Below are positions 1 through 5,811 of a stretch of 5,811 nucleotides of DNA, piece by piece (position 1 is the stretch's first letter; every line of letters starts with the position of its first letter). The stretch is from Actinomycetota bacterium. Its GTDB lineage: Bacteria > Actinomycetota > Acidimicrobiia > Acidimicrobiales > Ilumatobacteraceae. Under the pieces are notes generated by a model. The model did no database searches and was not told the DNA's origin. It saw only the letters and a program-made list of their open reading frames with translations. Where the stretch lies: NCBI GenBank assembly GCA_026393655.1, contig JAPKZT010000209.1, positions 1 through 5,811 of the forward strand, in the 5' to 3' direction. The position numbers and the translations under genes are program-made.

Positions 1-126
1 ACCGTTGCGCTCGAGGTTTTTGGCAAACCACGGGCCAGTGCCGTAGCCAGCACCGGCGAGCATTACAAAAATCACTCCGAAAAGTCGCGGCCTCGCACTT
101 AGCGCATTTCTAAATTTGGTTCTCAC
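1..126 (-). CDS. Hypothetical membrane-anchored or secreted protein, N-terminal fragment
   Basis: This is an open frame of 42 codons that starts with GTG (complement of 124-126) and runs off the left edge, so only the N-terminus is visible. The start overlaps the stop of the upstream gene as GTGA, the usual sign of translational coupling within an operon. No clear Shine-Dalgarno site precedes it, which fits coupled translation. The protein begins with a basic stretch (R2, K4, R6, R12, R14) followed by a hydrophobic run, LFGVIFVMLAGAG at residues 15-27, then a Gly/aromatic segment with GYGTGPWF at 27-34. This looks like a signal anchor or signal peptide followed by an extracytoplasmic domain. 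I do not recognise the family, and the catalytic or binding part lies outside the window. Evidence for coding is the in-frame overlap and the membrane-targeting N-terminus. Confidence 0.55.
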   Translation of the reverse strand, partial: MRTKFRNALSARPRLFGVIFVMLAGAGYGTGPWFAKNLERNG

Positions 127-449
127 GTTTGTGGCTTTTGTTTTCTAATTCCGCGCACCATACCCGCGCCAATGACACCAAGACCAGCCATCATCAAACC
201 AAAAACTGTGTACTGCAGAGCACCACCGCGCTCGCCGGCATCTTCGGGTTCTTTGCCGCAACCTGGCCTTGGCAGCAGACCGATGCACTGAGACGGCTCG
301 TTTTCTAAGTCGTAATTAAATGGAATGGTCGTGTTGGTTGAATTTATGATGTGATGAGTTGCGTTGCCGCTTGAGTCACTCGCGCTAACTGCGCTACTAG
401 CCATAAGCAAAAAAACTCCAGCAACAGTTGATATCACTAGTTTTCTCAC
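123..449 (-). CDS. Small predicted type-I membrane protein with a Cys-bracketed PRPGCG segment
   Basis: Predicted protein of 108 residues from GTG at 449, or 115 from ATG at 470. Both give the same signal peptide: basic RK, a hydrophobic core (LVISTVAGVFLLMASSAV) and a likely cleavage after VSA at residue 23. A short extracytoplasmic part follows, rich in Asn/Thr/Ser, then an acidic patch and two cysteines (residues 55 and 64, in QCIGLLPRPGCG) that could form a disulfide. An EDAGERGG stretch leads into one transmembrane helix (about 79-98), and the tail RKQKPQT is positive, so it should face the cytoplasm. GTG 449 has GAGGTGG-like bases upstream but at a long spacing of about 12; ATG 470 has none. 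The frame stays open up to 656, but that extension lies inside guaA and lacks a signal peptide, so I rejected it. I have a faint memory of similar C-x(n)-CG...GDRGG proteins in Acidimicrobiia; function unknown. Confidence 0.6.
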   Translation of the reverse strand: MRKLVISTVAGVFLLMASSAVSASDSSGNATHHIINSTNTTIPFNYDLENEPSQCIGLLPRPGCGKEPEDAGERGGALQYTVFGLMMAGLGVIGAGMVRGIRKQKPQT

Positions 450-476
450 CCATACATCGTGCCACCTCATGACGAG

Positions 477-493
477 TTTGCACTGCATGCGAA
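477..493. promoter_or_regulatory. Imperfect dyad in the shared guaA/membrane-protein upstream region
   Basis: TTTGCA and TGCGAA flank a five-base centre, with five of six arm positions pairing. It lies 18 bp before the guaA ATG and just upstream of either start of the divergent membrane-protein gene, where both promoters must fit. It could be an operator, but a short dyad of this quality can arise by chance. No convincing -35/-10 pair was identified. Confidence 0.2.
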
Positions 494-511
494 CTAAAGT
501 TGGGGCTGAAT

Positions 512-2086
512 ATGGCGGTAGACACACATGCACAATCGCGGCAACCTCAGGTTGTGCTGGTCGTTGATTTTGGCGCACAATATGCGCAATTGATCGCACG
601 CCGTGTGCGTGATGCCAAGGTTTATTCAGAAATCGTGTCGCATCGGATAACAGCAAGTGAACTTAAGGCGCGCAACCCTGCGGCAATTATTCTGTCAGGC
701 GGGCCAAAAAGTGTGCATGTTGAAGGTGCGCCAAAACTCGACCCCGAAATCTATGAACTCGGCATTCCAATTTTTGGTATTTGCTATGGTGCGCAATTAA
801 TCGCTCATCAGTTGGGCGGAGAGGTATTACGCGGAGGCAAAGGCGAATATGGTCGCACGAGTTTGCAGCGGATCGCTGGATCATCCTCAACTTTGTTAAT
901 TGACGCTAGTGACGGCGAACTAAGCGTGTGGATGAGTCACTTCGATGCTGTCACGCAAACACCCGATGGATTTGTTGCAACTGCGTCGACGCCCGATGCA
1001 CCGATGGCGGTGATTGAGTGCGCAGCGAAAAAGATTTGGGGAGTGCAGTTTCACCCAGAAGTGATGCACACTCAACAGGGCACAGAAATTCTTGAGCAAT
1101 TTATTTATCGTCTCGCAGAATGCAAACCATCGTGGACAATGGACTCAATAATTGACACGCAAGTTCGTGAAATCCGCGAGCGTGTGGGCAGTGAGCGAGT
1201 TGTTTGTGGACTCTCGGGTGGCGTTGATTCGGCAGTTGCTGCTGCGCTCGTGCATCGAGCGATCGGCAAGCAATTGACATGTATTTACGTAGACACGGGT
1301 TTGATGCGCAAAAACGAAAGTGCACAAATCGTTGAAACATTTCATCGCGTGATGGGTATTGAACTAATTCATGTTGACGCAGGTAGTCGTTTTTTTGAGC
1401 GACTTGCTGGTGTTACTGAGCCAGAAGCAAAACGCAAAACGATTGGCGAGTTGTTCGTGCGAATCTTTGAAGAAAACACCGGTGGTTTGACTGATGCAAA
1501 GTTTTTAGTTCAGGGCACTCTGTATCCAGACGTGATCGAAAGTGGTGGTCAAGACGGAACCGCGAGTGTGATTAAAAGTCACCATAATGTCGGCGGACTG
1601 CCAGAAGATATGAAACTCAAACTTGTTGAGCCGTTGCGAAATCTATTTAAAGATGAAGTGCGTTCGCTTGGTTCACAACTGGGTTTGCCAGATGAAATTA
1701 TTTGGCGGCAACCATTTCCTGGTCCAGGTTTGGGTGTGCGAATTATTGGTGAAGTTACGCCAGACAAAGTTGCGATATTGCAGAACGCAGATTTTATTGT
1801 TCGCGAAGAGATTCGTAGTGCAGGTCTTGAGCGAGAAATTTGGCAAGCGTTTGCAGTTCTCGCAGATATAAGATCAGTTGGTGTGATTGGCGATGAACGC
1901 ACGTATGGTCGGCCAATAATTGTTCGTGCAGTGACTAGCGAAGATGCGATGACGGCAGATTGGGCACGCTTGCCCTACGACTTGCTCGAAAAAATTTCGT
2001 CACGAATTATTAACGAAGTGGCCGGTATCAACCGCGTCGTCTACGACGTAACTTCAAAACCACCCGGCACAATCGAGTGGGAGTAA
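512..2086 (+). CDS. guaA: GMP synthase (glutamine-hydrolysing)
   Basis: Complete 524-residue GMP synthase, the cytosolic enzyme that converts XMP, ATP and glutamine to GMP, AMP, pyrophosphate and glutamate in purine synthesis. The N-terminal class I glutamine amidotransferase has the nucleophile Cys91 in GICYG and the His181/Glu183 pair in FHPEV, completing the triad. The ATP-pyrophosphatase domain has the P-loop SGGVDS at 235-240. The C-terminal dimerisation domain contains the conserved RQPFPGPGLGVR segment (about 399-410) and ends in the family signature KPPGTIEWE. Length and all landmarks are normal, so it should be active. I chose ATG 512, with GGGG six bases upstream; an in-frame TTG at 500 would add four residues (MGLN) without better support. 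It is divergent from a small membrane-protein gene and converges on a histidine kinase gene. I recall sensor kinase/regulator genes near guaA in other actinobacteria such as Corynebacterium glutamicum. Confidence 0.98.
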   Translation: MAVDTHAQSRQPQVVLVVDFGAQYAQLIARRVRDAKVYSEIVSHRITASELKARNPAAIILSGGPKSVHVEGAPKLDPEIYELGIPIFGICYGAQLIAHQLGGEVLRGGKGEYGRTSLQRIAGSSSTLLIDASDGELSVWMSHFDAVTQTPDGFVATASTPDAPMAVIECAAKKIWGVQFHPEVMHTQQGTEILEQFIYRLAECKPSWTMDSIIDTQVREIRERVGSERVVCGLSGGVDSAVAAALVHRAIGKQLTCIYVDTGLMRKNESAQIVETFHRVMGIELIHVDAGSRFFERLAGVTEPEAKRKTIGELFVRIFEENTGGLTDAKFLVQGTLYPDVIESGGQDGTASVIKSHHNVGGLPEDMKLKLVEPLRNLFKDEVRSLGSQLGLPDEIIWRQPFPGPGLGVRIIGEVTPDKVAILQNADFIVREEIRSAGLEREIWQAFAVLADIRSVGVIGDERTYGRPIIVRAVTSEDAMTADWARLPYDLLEKISSRIINEVAGINRVVYDVTSKPPGTIEWE

Positions 2087-2143
2087 AGGCGCAGCCTCGA
2101 AAACATAGTCGTAATTTAGAAACGCGGCCTTTGCGAACTCGAA

Positions 2144-3907
2144 TTAATTTTTTTGAGTGGGGATTACTGCGAGAAGTCGTGCACCTTGTTCGAGCGAACT
2201 AAGTGACCATGATCCACCTGTGGCTGACGCAAACATTGCAGTGCCGATGCCAGGTTTACCTTGACTCGGCTTGCTGATGCCTGATCCGTTGTCGTCAATC
2301 TGAACTACTACTGAACCGTCGGCACCAGACATCACAGAAACTGCAATTTTTGATGCACCACCGTGACGAATCGAATTTGAGATTCCTTCTTCAATAATTC
2401 GACCAACTTCGCGAGGCTCTGGGTTTGTGACATCGACCAAACGCGGGTCAATCTGTAATTCAAAAGCACATAGTCCGTGCCACAGTGCGAGCTTTCGTGA
2501 GACTTCAGCGCCCAAGGTGATTTCACTTTCTGAAATCGGAAGTGGCGCTTGCAAAATTGATAATGCCTCAAGCATTGCCAGATTAAGAGTCGTCTCGTCA
2601 CCTGATTTGCTCGAGTTATCAATCATCATCGCACACGCAACAAGTCGAGTTTGTACCGCGCCGTGCAAAACACGCGACATCTCTCGAGCAACTTCAGCAA
2701 CTTGTTTATTTCGTGCGATTGCACCAACTTGTTGTTCTTTGATGTCAAGTTGTAATTCATTGAGTGCCTGAACATTGACTCTGCGCCATGCAATCAAAGT
2801 TGAGATACCCACAAATCCGATGGCATTAATAATAATTTGAGTTACAAAAACTTCTGGTGACTCTTGATTTAATGCCCATTGCGCAACAATGTGCGCACTG
2901 ATAAATCGCCTGAATTGCAACAATATAAACACCGCAATAAATATCGGTAAATAAAGTTTTTGTTTGCGTTTAGTAATTGCATTTGCAGTTGTGCAAATTG
3001 CAGTTGTCACGCCGGCCGTAAAAACAAGAATAGTTAAACCACGCAAGAATCCAAGTTGAAGAAATGGATTAATTGATTGTGTGATAACAATCATGCTCGT
3101 CAACCAAAACGTCGGAATCGGGTAGGTACTTATTGCGATTGCCACAATCTTGCTAAGCGGTGGACGTTTGATCGTATTTGATGACTCCTGCCATAAAGTT
3201 TTACTAAGCGGGCGTACTGATTCTTGTGCGGAAACTTTGATCGCACTGCTGACTTCTGCCGGATCTATTTTCGCTAATCCGTTAGTGATTTCTTGCAGAG
3301 TTTTTATGAGTGGCTCGTTTAGTTTCTTTAGTGCGATCTCGAGCTCGGCGTTTAACTCAGTGCGAAATTCTTCTTGTAGTTGTTTTTGACTGAGTTCGAG
3401 TAATTGCACTTGTACTCGCTGTTCAACCAATTCGCGATGCCGGCCTGATACTTCATCCCAAATATCTGCAATTGCAGAGCTGGTTAACTGAAGATTTATA
3501 CAAATCGAAAAAATTAAAATCACGTGAGCAGGTGGCAACATTTTTGTTGAGAGGCCGGAGATGCCACAAGCGAATTGATAAGAAGCCGTGAATAAAGTGC
3601 CGAGAATCACTTGATACGAAATAGCCATCCATAATGGCGCGGGTTGTAAAGCACGATTCTTGAACAATGTCAGATGCATGATTATTGCGAACGAAATAAC
3701 GAGAAGATATCCGAGCAGCCAAAAAGTTACGTAAAGCCGAACATTGGTGTTTTCGTCAGAACGAGAAAGATCTCCACCAATAATCAGAAACATCGAAAGA
3801 AAAATGTTTATCGCAAGTAGTTTCCAAGAGATCAGCCACCGACCACAGAATCTTTGAATCAATGACCGATTTTGAATCGGCACTATATCAATGGGGTTCG
3901 TTTGCAT
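2144..3907 (-). CDS. Multi-pass membrane sensor histidine kinase with LHG phosphoacceptor motif
   Basis: Predicted 587-residue sensor kinase. Four hydrophobic segments (about 28-45, 58-81, 92-114, 126-147) are followed by a charged, Gln/Glu/Leu-rich probable coiled coil (about 150-212) and an amphipathic stretch to 250. Four more hydrophobic segments follow (about 254-278, 286-308, 318-337, 353-374). A second helical stretch leads into a HisKA_3-like dimerisation helix with candidate phosphoacceptor His415 in SRVLHGAVQTRL. The C-terminal HATPase has an N box (EEGISNSIRHGGA, Asn511), G1 box DDNGSG (538-543) and G2 box KPGIG (551-555). The final Gly-rich strand is EQGARLLAVIP instead of the usual GxGT. 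The ATP-binding motifs imply activity, but LHG in place of LHD is a variant. The start overlaps the upstream regulator gene by 20 bp, so the two are probably cotranscribed. Start ATG 3907 has only a distant GGAG; GTG 3883 is an alternative. Signal sensed unknown. Confidence 0.9.
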   Translation of the reverse strand: MQTNPIDIVPIQNRSLIQRFCGRWLISWKLLAINIFLSMFLIIGGDLSRSDENTNVRLYVTFWLLGYLLVISFAIIMHLTLFKNRALQPAPLWMAISYQVILGTLFTASYQFACGISGLSTKMLPPAHVILIFSICINLQLTSSAIADIWDEVSGRHRELVEQRVQVQLLELSQKQLQEEFRTELNAELEIALKKLNEPLIKTLQEITNGLAKIDPAEVSSAIKVSAQESVRPLSKTLWQESSNTIKRPPLSKIVAIAISTYPIPTFWLTSMIVITQSINPFLQLGFLRGLTILVFTAGVTTAICTTANAITKRKQKLYLPIFIAVFILLQFRRFISAHIVAQWALNQESPEVFVTQIIINAIGFVGISTLIAWRRVNVQALNELQLDIKEQQVGAIARNKQVAEVAREMSRVLHGAVQTRLVACAMMIDNSSKSGDETTLNLAMLEALSILQAPLPISESEITLGAEVSRKLALWHGLCAFELQIDPRLVDVTNPEPREVGRIIEEGISNSIRHGGASKIAVSVMSGADGSVVVQIDDNGSGISKPSQGKPGIGTAMFASATGGSWSLSSLEQGARLLAVIPTQKN

Positions 3908-4565
3908 TTTTGGTTAGTCGGTAGAACTCCTGAGCGATCAAAATGCGTTGATTTTGCTTTCGCGTAGCTTTTACTCCAAGTTTTTTTATTAATCGGGCGA
4001 TTGACTTTTCAACAGACCCTTCTTGCATGAATAGCGACTCAGAAATTTCCGCGTTTGACATTCCAGCAGAAATCAAGCGCATGATTTCTACTTGTGTGTC
4101 TCCAAATTCTGCGAGTGGTGACGGCGGCGCGATACTTTCAGAGATGTATGCAACACTGCTGAGACTTTTAGTAATTGCATCTAGCAGCATGTCACTTGAC
4201 GTAATTGACTGTTTGACGACATAAATAGCGCGGTCCGGCATGACCTGTTGCTTGCTTCCAATTAGGCGAGGCTCCGTGTATGTAGAAAGTACTACGATGC
4301 CAATTCGTGGAGAGATTTCACGTAATCGGTGCGCCAAATCGATGCCGGTTGGTCCTTCGCCTAGATCTAAATCGACGATCGCTACTTGCGGTTTTGCTGA
4401 TTCAGCAATAGAGATTGCTTCTGCAACTGACGCTGCTTGTGCGATGTTTGAAAATTTAAGGGCTGTGAGTGTGGCACAAAGAGTAAGCCGTGTGAACGGA
4501 TCGTCATCAACGAGCAACAATCTAAGCGGGTTTGACATCGCAGTAATTATCTCTGAACTACTCAT
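3888..4565 (-). CDS. Two-component response regulator, NarL/LuxR (GerE) type
   Basis: Predicted 225-residue DNA-binding response regulator, presumed partner of the kinase that follows it. The receiver domain shows the acidic pocket (DDD at 20-22), phosphoacceptor Asp65 in AIVDLDLGEG, the switch Ser94 in VVLSTYTEP and Lys118 in YVVKQS, so phosphorylation should be intact. The C-terminal GerE helix-turn-helix (about 156-210) reads DTQVEIMRLISAGMSNAEI, then a recognition region SVEKSIARLIKKLGV, where most NarL proteins have TVKxH. This suggests an unusual DNA target. I prefer ATG 4565 because GAGAG lies seven bases upstream. ATG 4538 (protein beginning MSNPLRLLLVDDD) is also credible. The longest frame, from ATG 4619, is less likely because it would place a 22-bp dyad inside the coding region and add a tail with no domain. 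Two operator-like dyads upstream suggest autoregulation (inference). The 3' end overlaps the kinase start by 20 bp. Confidence 0.93.
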   Translation of the reverse strand: MSSSEIITAMSNPLRLLLVDDDPFTRLTLCATLTALKFSNIAQAASVAEAISIAESAKPQVAIVDLDLGEGPTGIDLAHRLREISPRIGIVVLSTYTEPRLIGSKQQVMPDRAIYVVKQSITSSDMLLDAITKSLSSVAYISESIAPPSPLAEFGDTQVEIMRLISAGMSNAEISESLFMQEGSVEKSIARLIKKLGVKATRKQNQRILIAQEFYRLTKNANEPH

Positions 4566-4596
4566 GAGTTTGCTCTCAACTTGAAATCTATTTTTA

Positions 4597-4618
4597 TGAG
4601 TAGTGCTGGCACGACTCA
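4597..4618. promoter_or_regulatory. Imperfect 22-bp dyad, candidate operator (left site)
   Basis: The arms TGAGT-a-GTGC and GCAC-g-ACTCA face each other around a TG centre, and 9 of 11 positions pair. It lies 31 bp upstream of the preferred regulator start, so it could be a DNA operator or, once transcribed, a hairpin in the regulator mRNA leader. It shares the core GTGCTRGCAC with the next dyad. The symmetry is read directly; regulatory use is inferred. Confidence 0.4.
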
Positions 4619-4632
4619 CGCTAATAATTTAT

Positions 4633-4646
4633 TGGTGCTAGCACCA
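4633..4646. promoter_or_regulatory. Perfect 14-bp palindrome, candidate operator (right site)
   Basis: TGGTGCTAGCACCA is perfectly palindromic and sits 54 bp before the start of the divergent surface-protein gene. Its centre is 32 bp from the centre of the left dyad, about three helical turns, so proteins bound at both sites would lie on the same face of DNA. No convincing -35/-10 pair was found nearby on either strand. Operator function is an inference. Confidence 0.4.
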
Positions 4647-4700
4647 CACAGTACTACTTAAAGAACTATGTCGATTGAATAGATTTTTACGCTGAGAGTT

Positions 4701-5811
4701 ATGGGTTTTGTCTCAAAAATTAATCGAACGTCAGTTCTACTTTTCGCGTTTGCGATTATTTCTGGAGGCTTCACTGGTCAAGTTAATGCGGCGACCGAAA
4801 AATCGGTTACCAAACCCAGTTTGTTATCGGTGTGCGTAAATCCGACGAAATCTAAAGCGCGCTTAGCTCAAGATGATCGATGCACAGATAAAAACACGGG
4901 CACAATCTATGAGTCTTTGCCCTCTAAAACGGCAAAGTCGTCGAGTCTTAGTAATCAGTCACTACCTCCTAAAACAGCCAATTCATCTATTCAAAACAAC
5001 CAGTCTTTACCTGCAAAAACGGCTAATTCGTCGGCTCAAAGCAATCAGTCGTTACCTGCTGTAACTGCTGATGCTGCAAAAACGACAACTGCGACAACTG
5101 TGCCGACTAATGCGTCGGCTGCGGCTGCGACAACTGTGCCGACTGCTGCGTCGGCTGGATCTACGACTACCGCGCCGGCTGCTGCGTCTGGGGCTACTGC
5201 GTCGGCCACTGCGTCTGCGTCAACTGTGCCGGCTGCGACTGCGGCGACAAAGACTACGGGGTCGACCAAAACGACAACGACAAACAATAAAACAAGTACT
5301 ACTTCAGGGACAACAGCGAAAACTGCGACCACTGTAACGACGATTGCGAGTACTGCAACAACTAACACTGCGCCGGTCAGCACGGCGACGACAGTCAAGA
5401 CAACTTTGGTAACAACGGCACCAGTGTCAACGAGCACTGGCACAACAACCACGACTGTTGTTTCCCGAGTTGTCGGTTCATTTGCCGGATTCTTAGGCGG
5501 CAATTGCCCTGATGGTTCGTCGATTCCATATTATTGGGGCACCAATGGTTCAACCACCAGTGGCTCATGCGCGAGTAATTCATCAACAGCAATAGTTTCC
5601 GGAGGCAGAGACCAGGTGACGACTACTGTTCCTGTTGCACCGAACACTCCTGCGACGCCGACTGGTGTTGCGGGTAACACTCAAGTCACGGTGACCGTTT
5701 CTGCTGGCACTGGTTCTGGCAGTGCTCCAACGAGTTATACGGTTACTCGATCAACGACTTCTGGCGGCACGTATACGACTGGTTGCACAATTACTGGTGC
5801 GGCTGGTGCGT
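4701..5811 (+). CDS. Secreted Thr/Ala-rich surface protein with tandem repeats and FN3-like region (partial)
   Basis: The frame is open from ATG 4701 to the right edge (370 codons) with no stop, so the C-terminus is missing. Residues 1-30 form a signal peptide: K6 and R9, hydrophobic core SVLLFAFAIIS, probable cleavage after VNA30. Next comes a two-cysteine segment (C45 in SVCVNPTK, C61 in DDRC), like CVN...R...C motifs I recall in other actinobacterial surface proteins. Residues 71-115 are three 15-residue repeats (QSLPxKTANSS type). Residues about 120-252 are almost all Thr, Ala, Ser, Val and Pro, including 12-residue repeats, and resemble an extended cell-wall-spanning stalk. A Gly/Ser region with C269 and C290 follows. 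From about 314, TPATPTGVAGNTQVTVTV and SYTVTRS look like the start of a fibronectin-III domain. An in-frame stop at 4680-4682 limits upstream starts. GAGAG sits very close to the ATG, so the ribosome site is poor. Adhesion or envelope function is inferred. Confidence 0.85.
   Translation, partial: MGFVSKINRTSVLLFAFAIISGGFTGQVNAATEKSVTKPSLLSVCVNPTKSKARLAQDDRCTDKNTGTIYESLPSKTAKSSSLSNQSLPPKTANSSIQNNQSLPAKTANSSAQSNQSLPAVTADAAKTTTATTVPTNASAAAATTVPTAASAGSTTTAPAAASGATASATASASTVPAATAATKTTGSTKTTTTNNKTSTTSGTTAKTATTVTTIASTATTNTAPVSTATTVKTTLVTTAPVSTSTGTTTTTVVSRVVGSFAGFLGGNCPDGSSIPYYWGTNGSTTSGSCASNSSTAIVSGGRDQVTTTVPVAPNTPATPTGVAGNTQVTVTVSAGTGSGSAPTSYTVTRSTTSGGTYTTGCTITGAAGA
4911..5045 (+). repeat. 45-bp tandem repeat, three full units plus a decayed fourth
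   Basis: Units at 4911-4955, 4956-5000 and 5001-5045 encode ESLPSKTAKSSSLSN, QSLPPKTANSSIQNN and QSLPAKTANSSAQSN. A fourth begins at 5046 (QSLPAVTAD) and then degenerates. Units 2 and 3 differ at 12 of 45 bases but keep 12 of 15 residues; seven of the changes are silent. The array is therefore old and appears selected at the protein level. Confidence 0.88.
5091..5198 (+). repeat. 36-bp tandem repeat in the Thr/Ala-rich stalk
   Basis: Units at 5091-5126 and 5127-5162 match at 31 of 36 bases, starting with an identical 18-base run (GCGACAACTGTGCCGACT), and encode ATTVPTNASAAA and ATTVPTAASAGS. A weaker third unit at 5163-5198 encodes TTTAPAAASGAT. The higher identity than in the 45-bp array suggests more recent duplication. 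Beyond it the sequence is low-complexity Thr/Ala without a fixed period. Confidence 0.75.

Noticed and set aside
123..449. Asn-x-Thr/Ser sequons (NAT, NST, NTT) in the small membrane protein
   Set aside because: Bacterial N-glycosylation of this type is not expected in actinobacteria; an Asn/Thr-rich linker produces these by composition.
450..656. N-terminal extension of the small membrane protein up to ATG 656
   Set aside because: It lies antisense to the 5' part of guaA and would bury an obvious signal peptide about 70 residues inside the protein.
2085..2154. Possible terminator between guaA and the kinase gene (AAAGGC at 2085, GCCTTT at 2127, T-run at 2148)
   Set aside because: The six-base arms enclose a loop of about 36 bases, the T-run belongs to the end of the kinase coding region, and no compact GC-rich hairpin precedes it.
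2983..3007. Direct repeat of TTGCAGTTGT spaced 15 bp
   Set aside because: It lies in frame within a hydrophobic segment of the kinase and encodes a short Thr-Thr-Ala repetition; ordinary low complexity in a membrane helix.
4566..4619. Start of the response regulator at ATG 4619
   Set aside because: The extra residues precede the normal receiver-domain start, and the 22-bp dyad would become coding; ATG 4565 has a better ribosome site.
4651..4700. Possible -10 boxes (TACTTA at 4655, TAGATT at 4680) for the surface-protein gene
   Set aside because: Neither matches the consensus well, and no -35 box with correct spacing supports one over the other.
5071..5337. Plus-strand frame rich in Arg and Leu repeats
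   Set aside because: Frame-shifted reading of the same Thr/Ala repeats; the correct frame has a signal peptide and runs uninterrupted from 4701.
5045..5503. Minus-strand open frame of 152 codons, very rich in Val and Ala
   Set aside because: It is the antisense shadow of Thr/Ala codons (ACN and GCN read backwards) in the secreted-protein gene; composition is explained entirely by that gene and there is no start context.

Overview
The window looks like chromosomal DNA of an actinobacterium of moderate GC content, judged by eye. The gene style (NarL/LuxR-type response regulator with a multi-pass histidine kinase, a Thr/Ala-rich secreted protein leading into a fibronectin-III-like region, GTG starts, weak Shine-Dalgarno sites) is what I associate with freshwater planktonic Actinomycetota such as Acidimicrobiia/Ilumatobacterales or Nanopelagicales. 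That placement is an inference; no rRNA or other marker is present beyond guaA.

Layout from left to right. Positions 1-126 (minus strand) hold the first 42 codons of a membrane or secreted protein that leaves the window. It is coupled by a GTGA start/stop overlap to a small predicted type-I membrane protein (123-449 or 123-470, minus). A gap of about 40-60 bp separates this pair from the divergent guaA (512-2086, plus), a complete GMP synthase and the only housekeeping gene here. guaA converges, across a 57-bp gap, on a two-component operon read on the minus strand: response regulator (start 4565) then histidine kinase (3907-2144), overlapping by 20 bp. A 135-bp divergent intergenic region follows. 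It holds two dyad-symmetric elements sharing the core GTGCTRGCAC, centred 32 bp apart. To its right, on the plus strand, a long secreted Thr/Ala-rich protein starts at 4701 and runs off the window. It carries two families of tandem repeats (45 bp and 36 bp) and the beginning of a probable fibronectin-III-like domain.

How the genes may work together. guaA makes GMP and has no evident link to its neighbours. The regulator/kinase pair and the Thr-rich surface protein share one intergenic region with operator-like dyads, so the most economical hypothesis is that the pair controls its own transcription, the surface protein, or both. The kinase is unusual: two blocks of about four membrane segments separated by a roughly 100-residue coiled-coil-rich stretch, and an LHG rather than LHD phosphoacceptor motif. 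No RNA gene, mobile element or CRISPR array was seen, and no gene-free stretch exceeds 300 bases.
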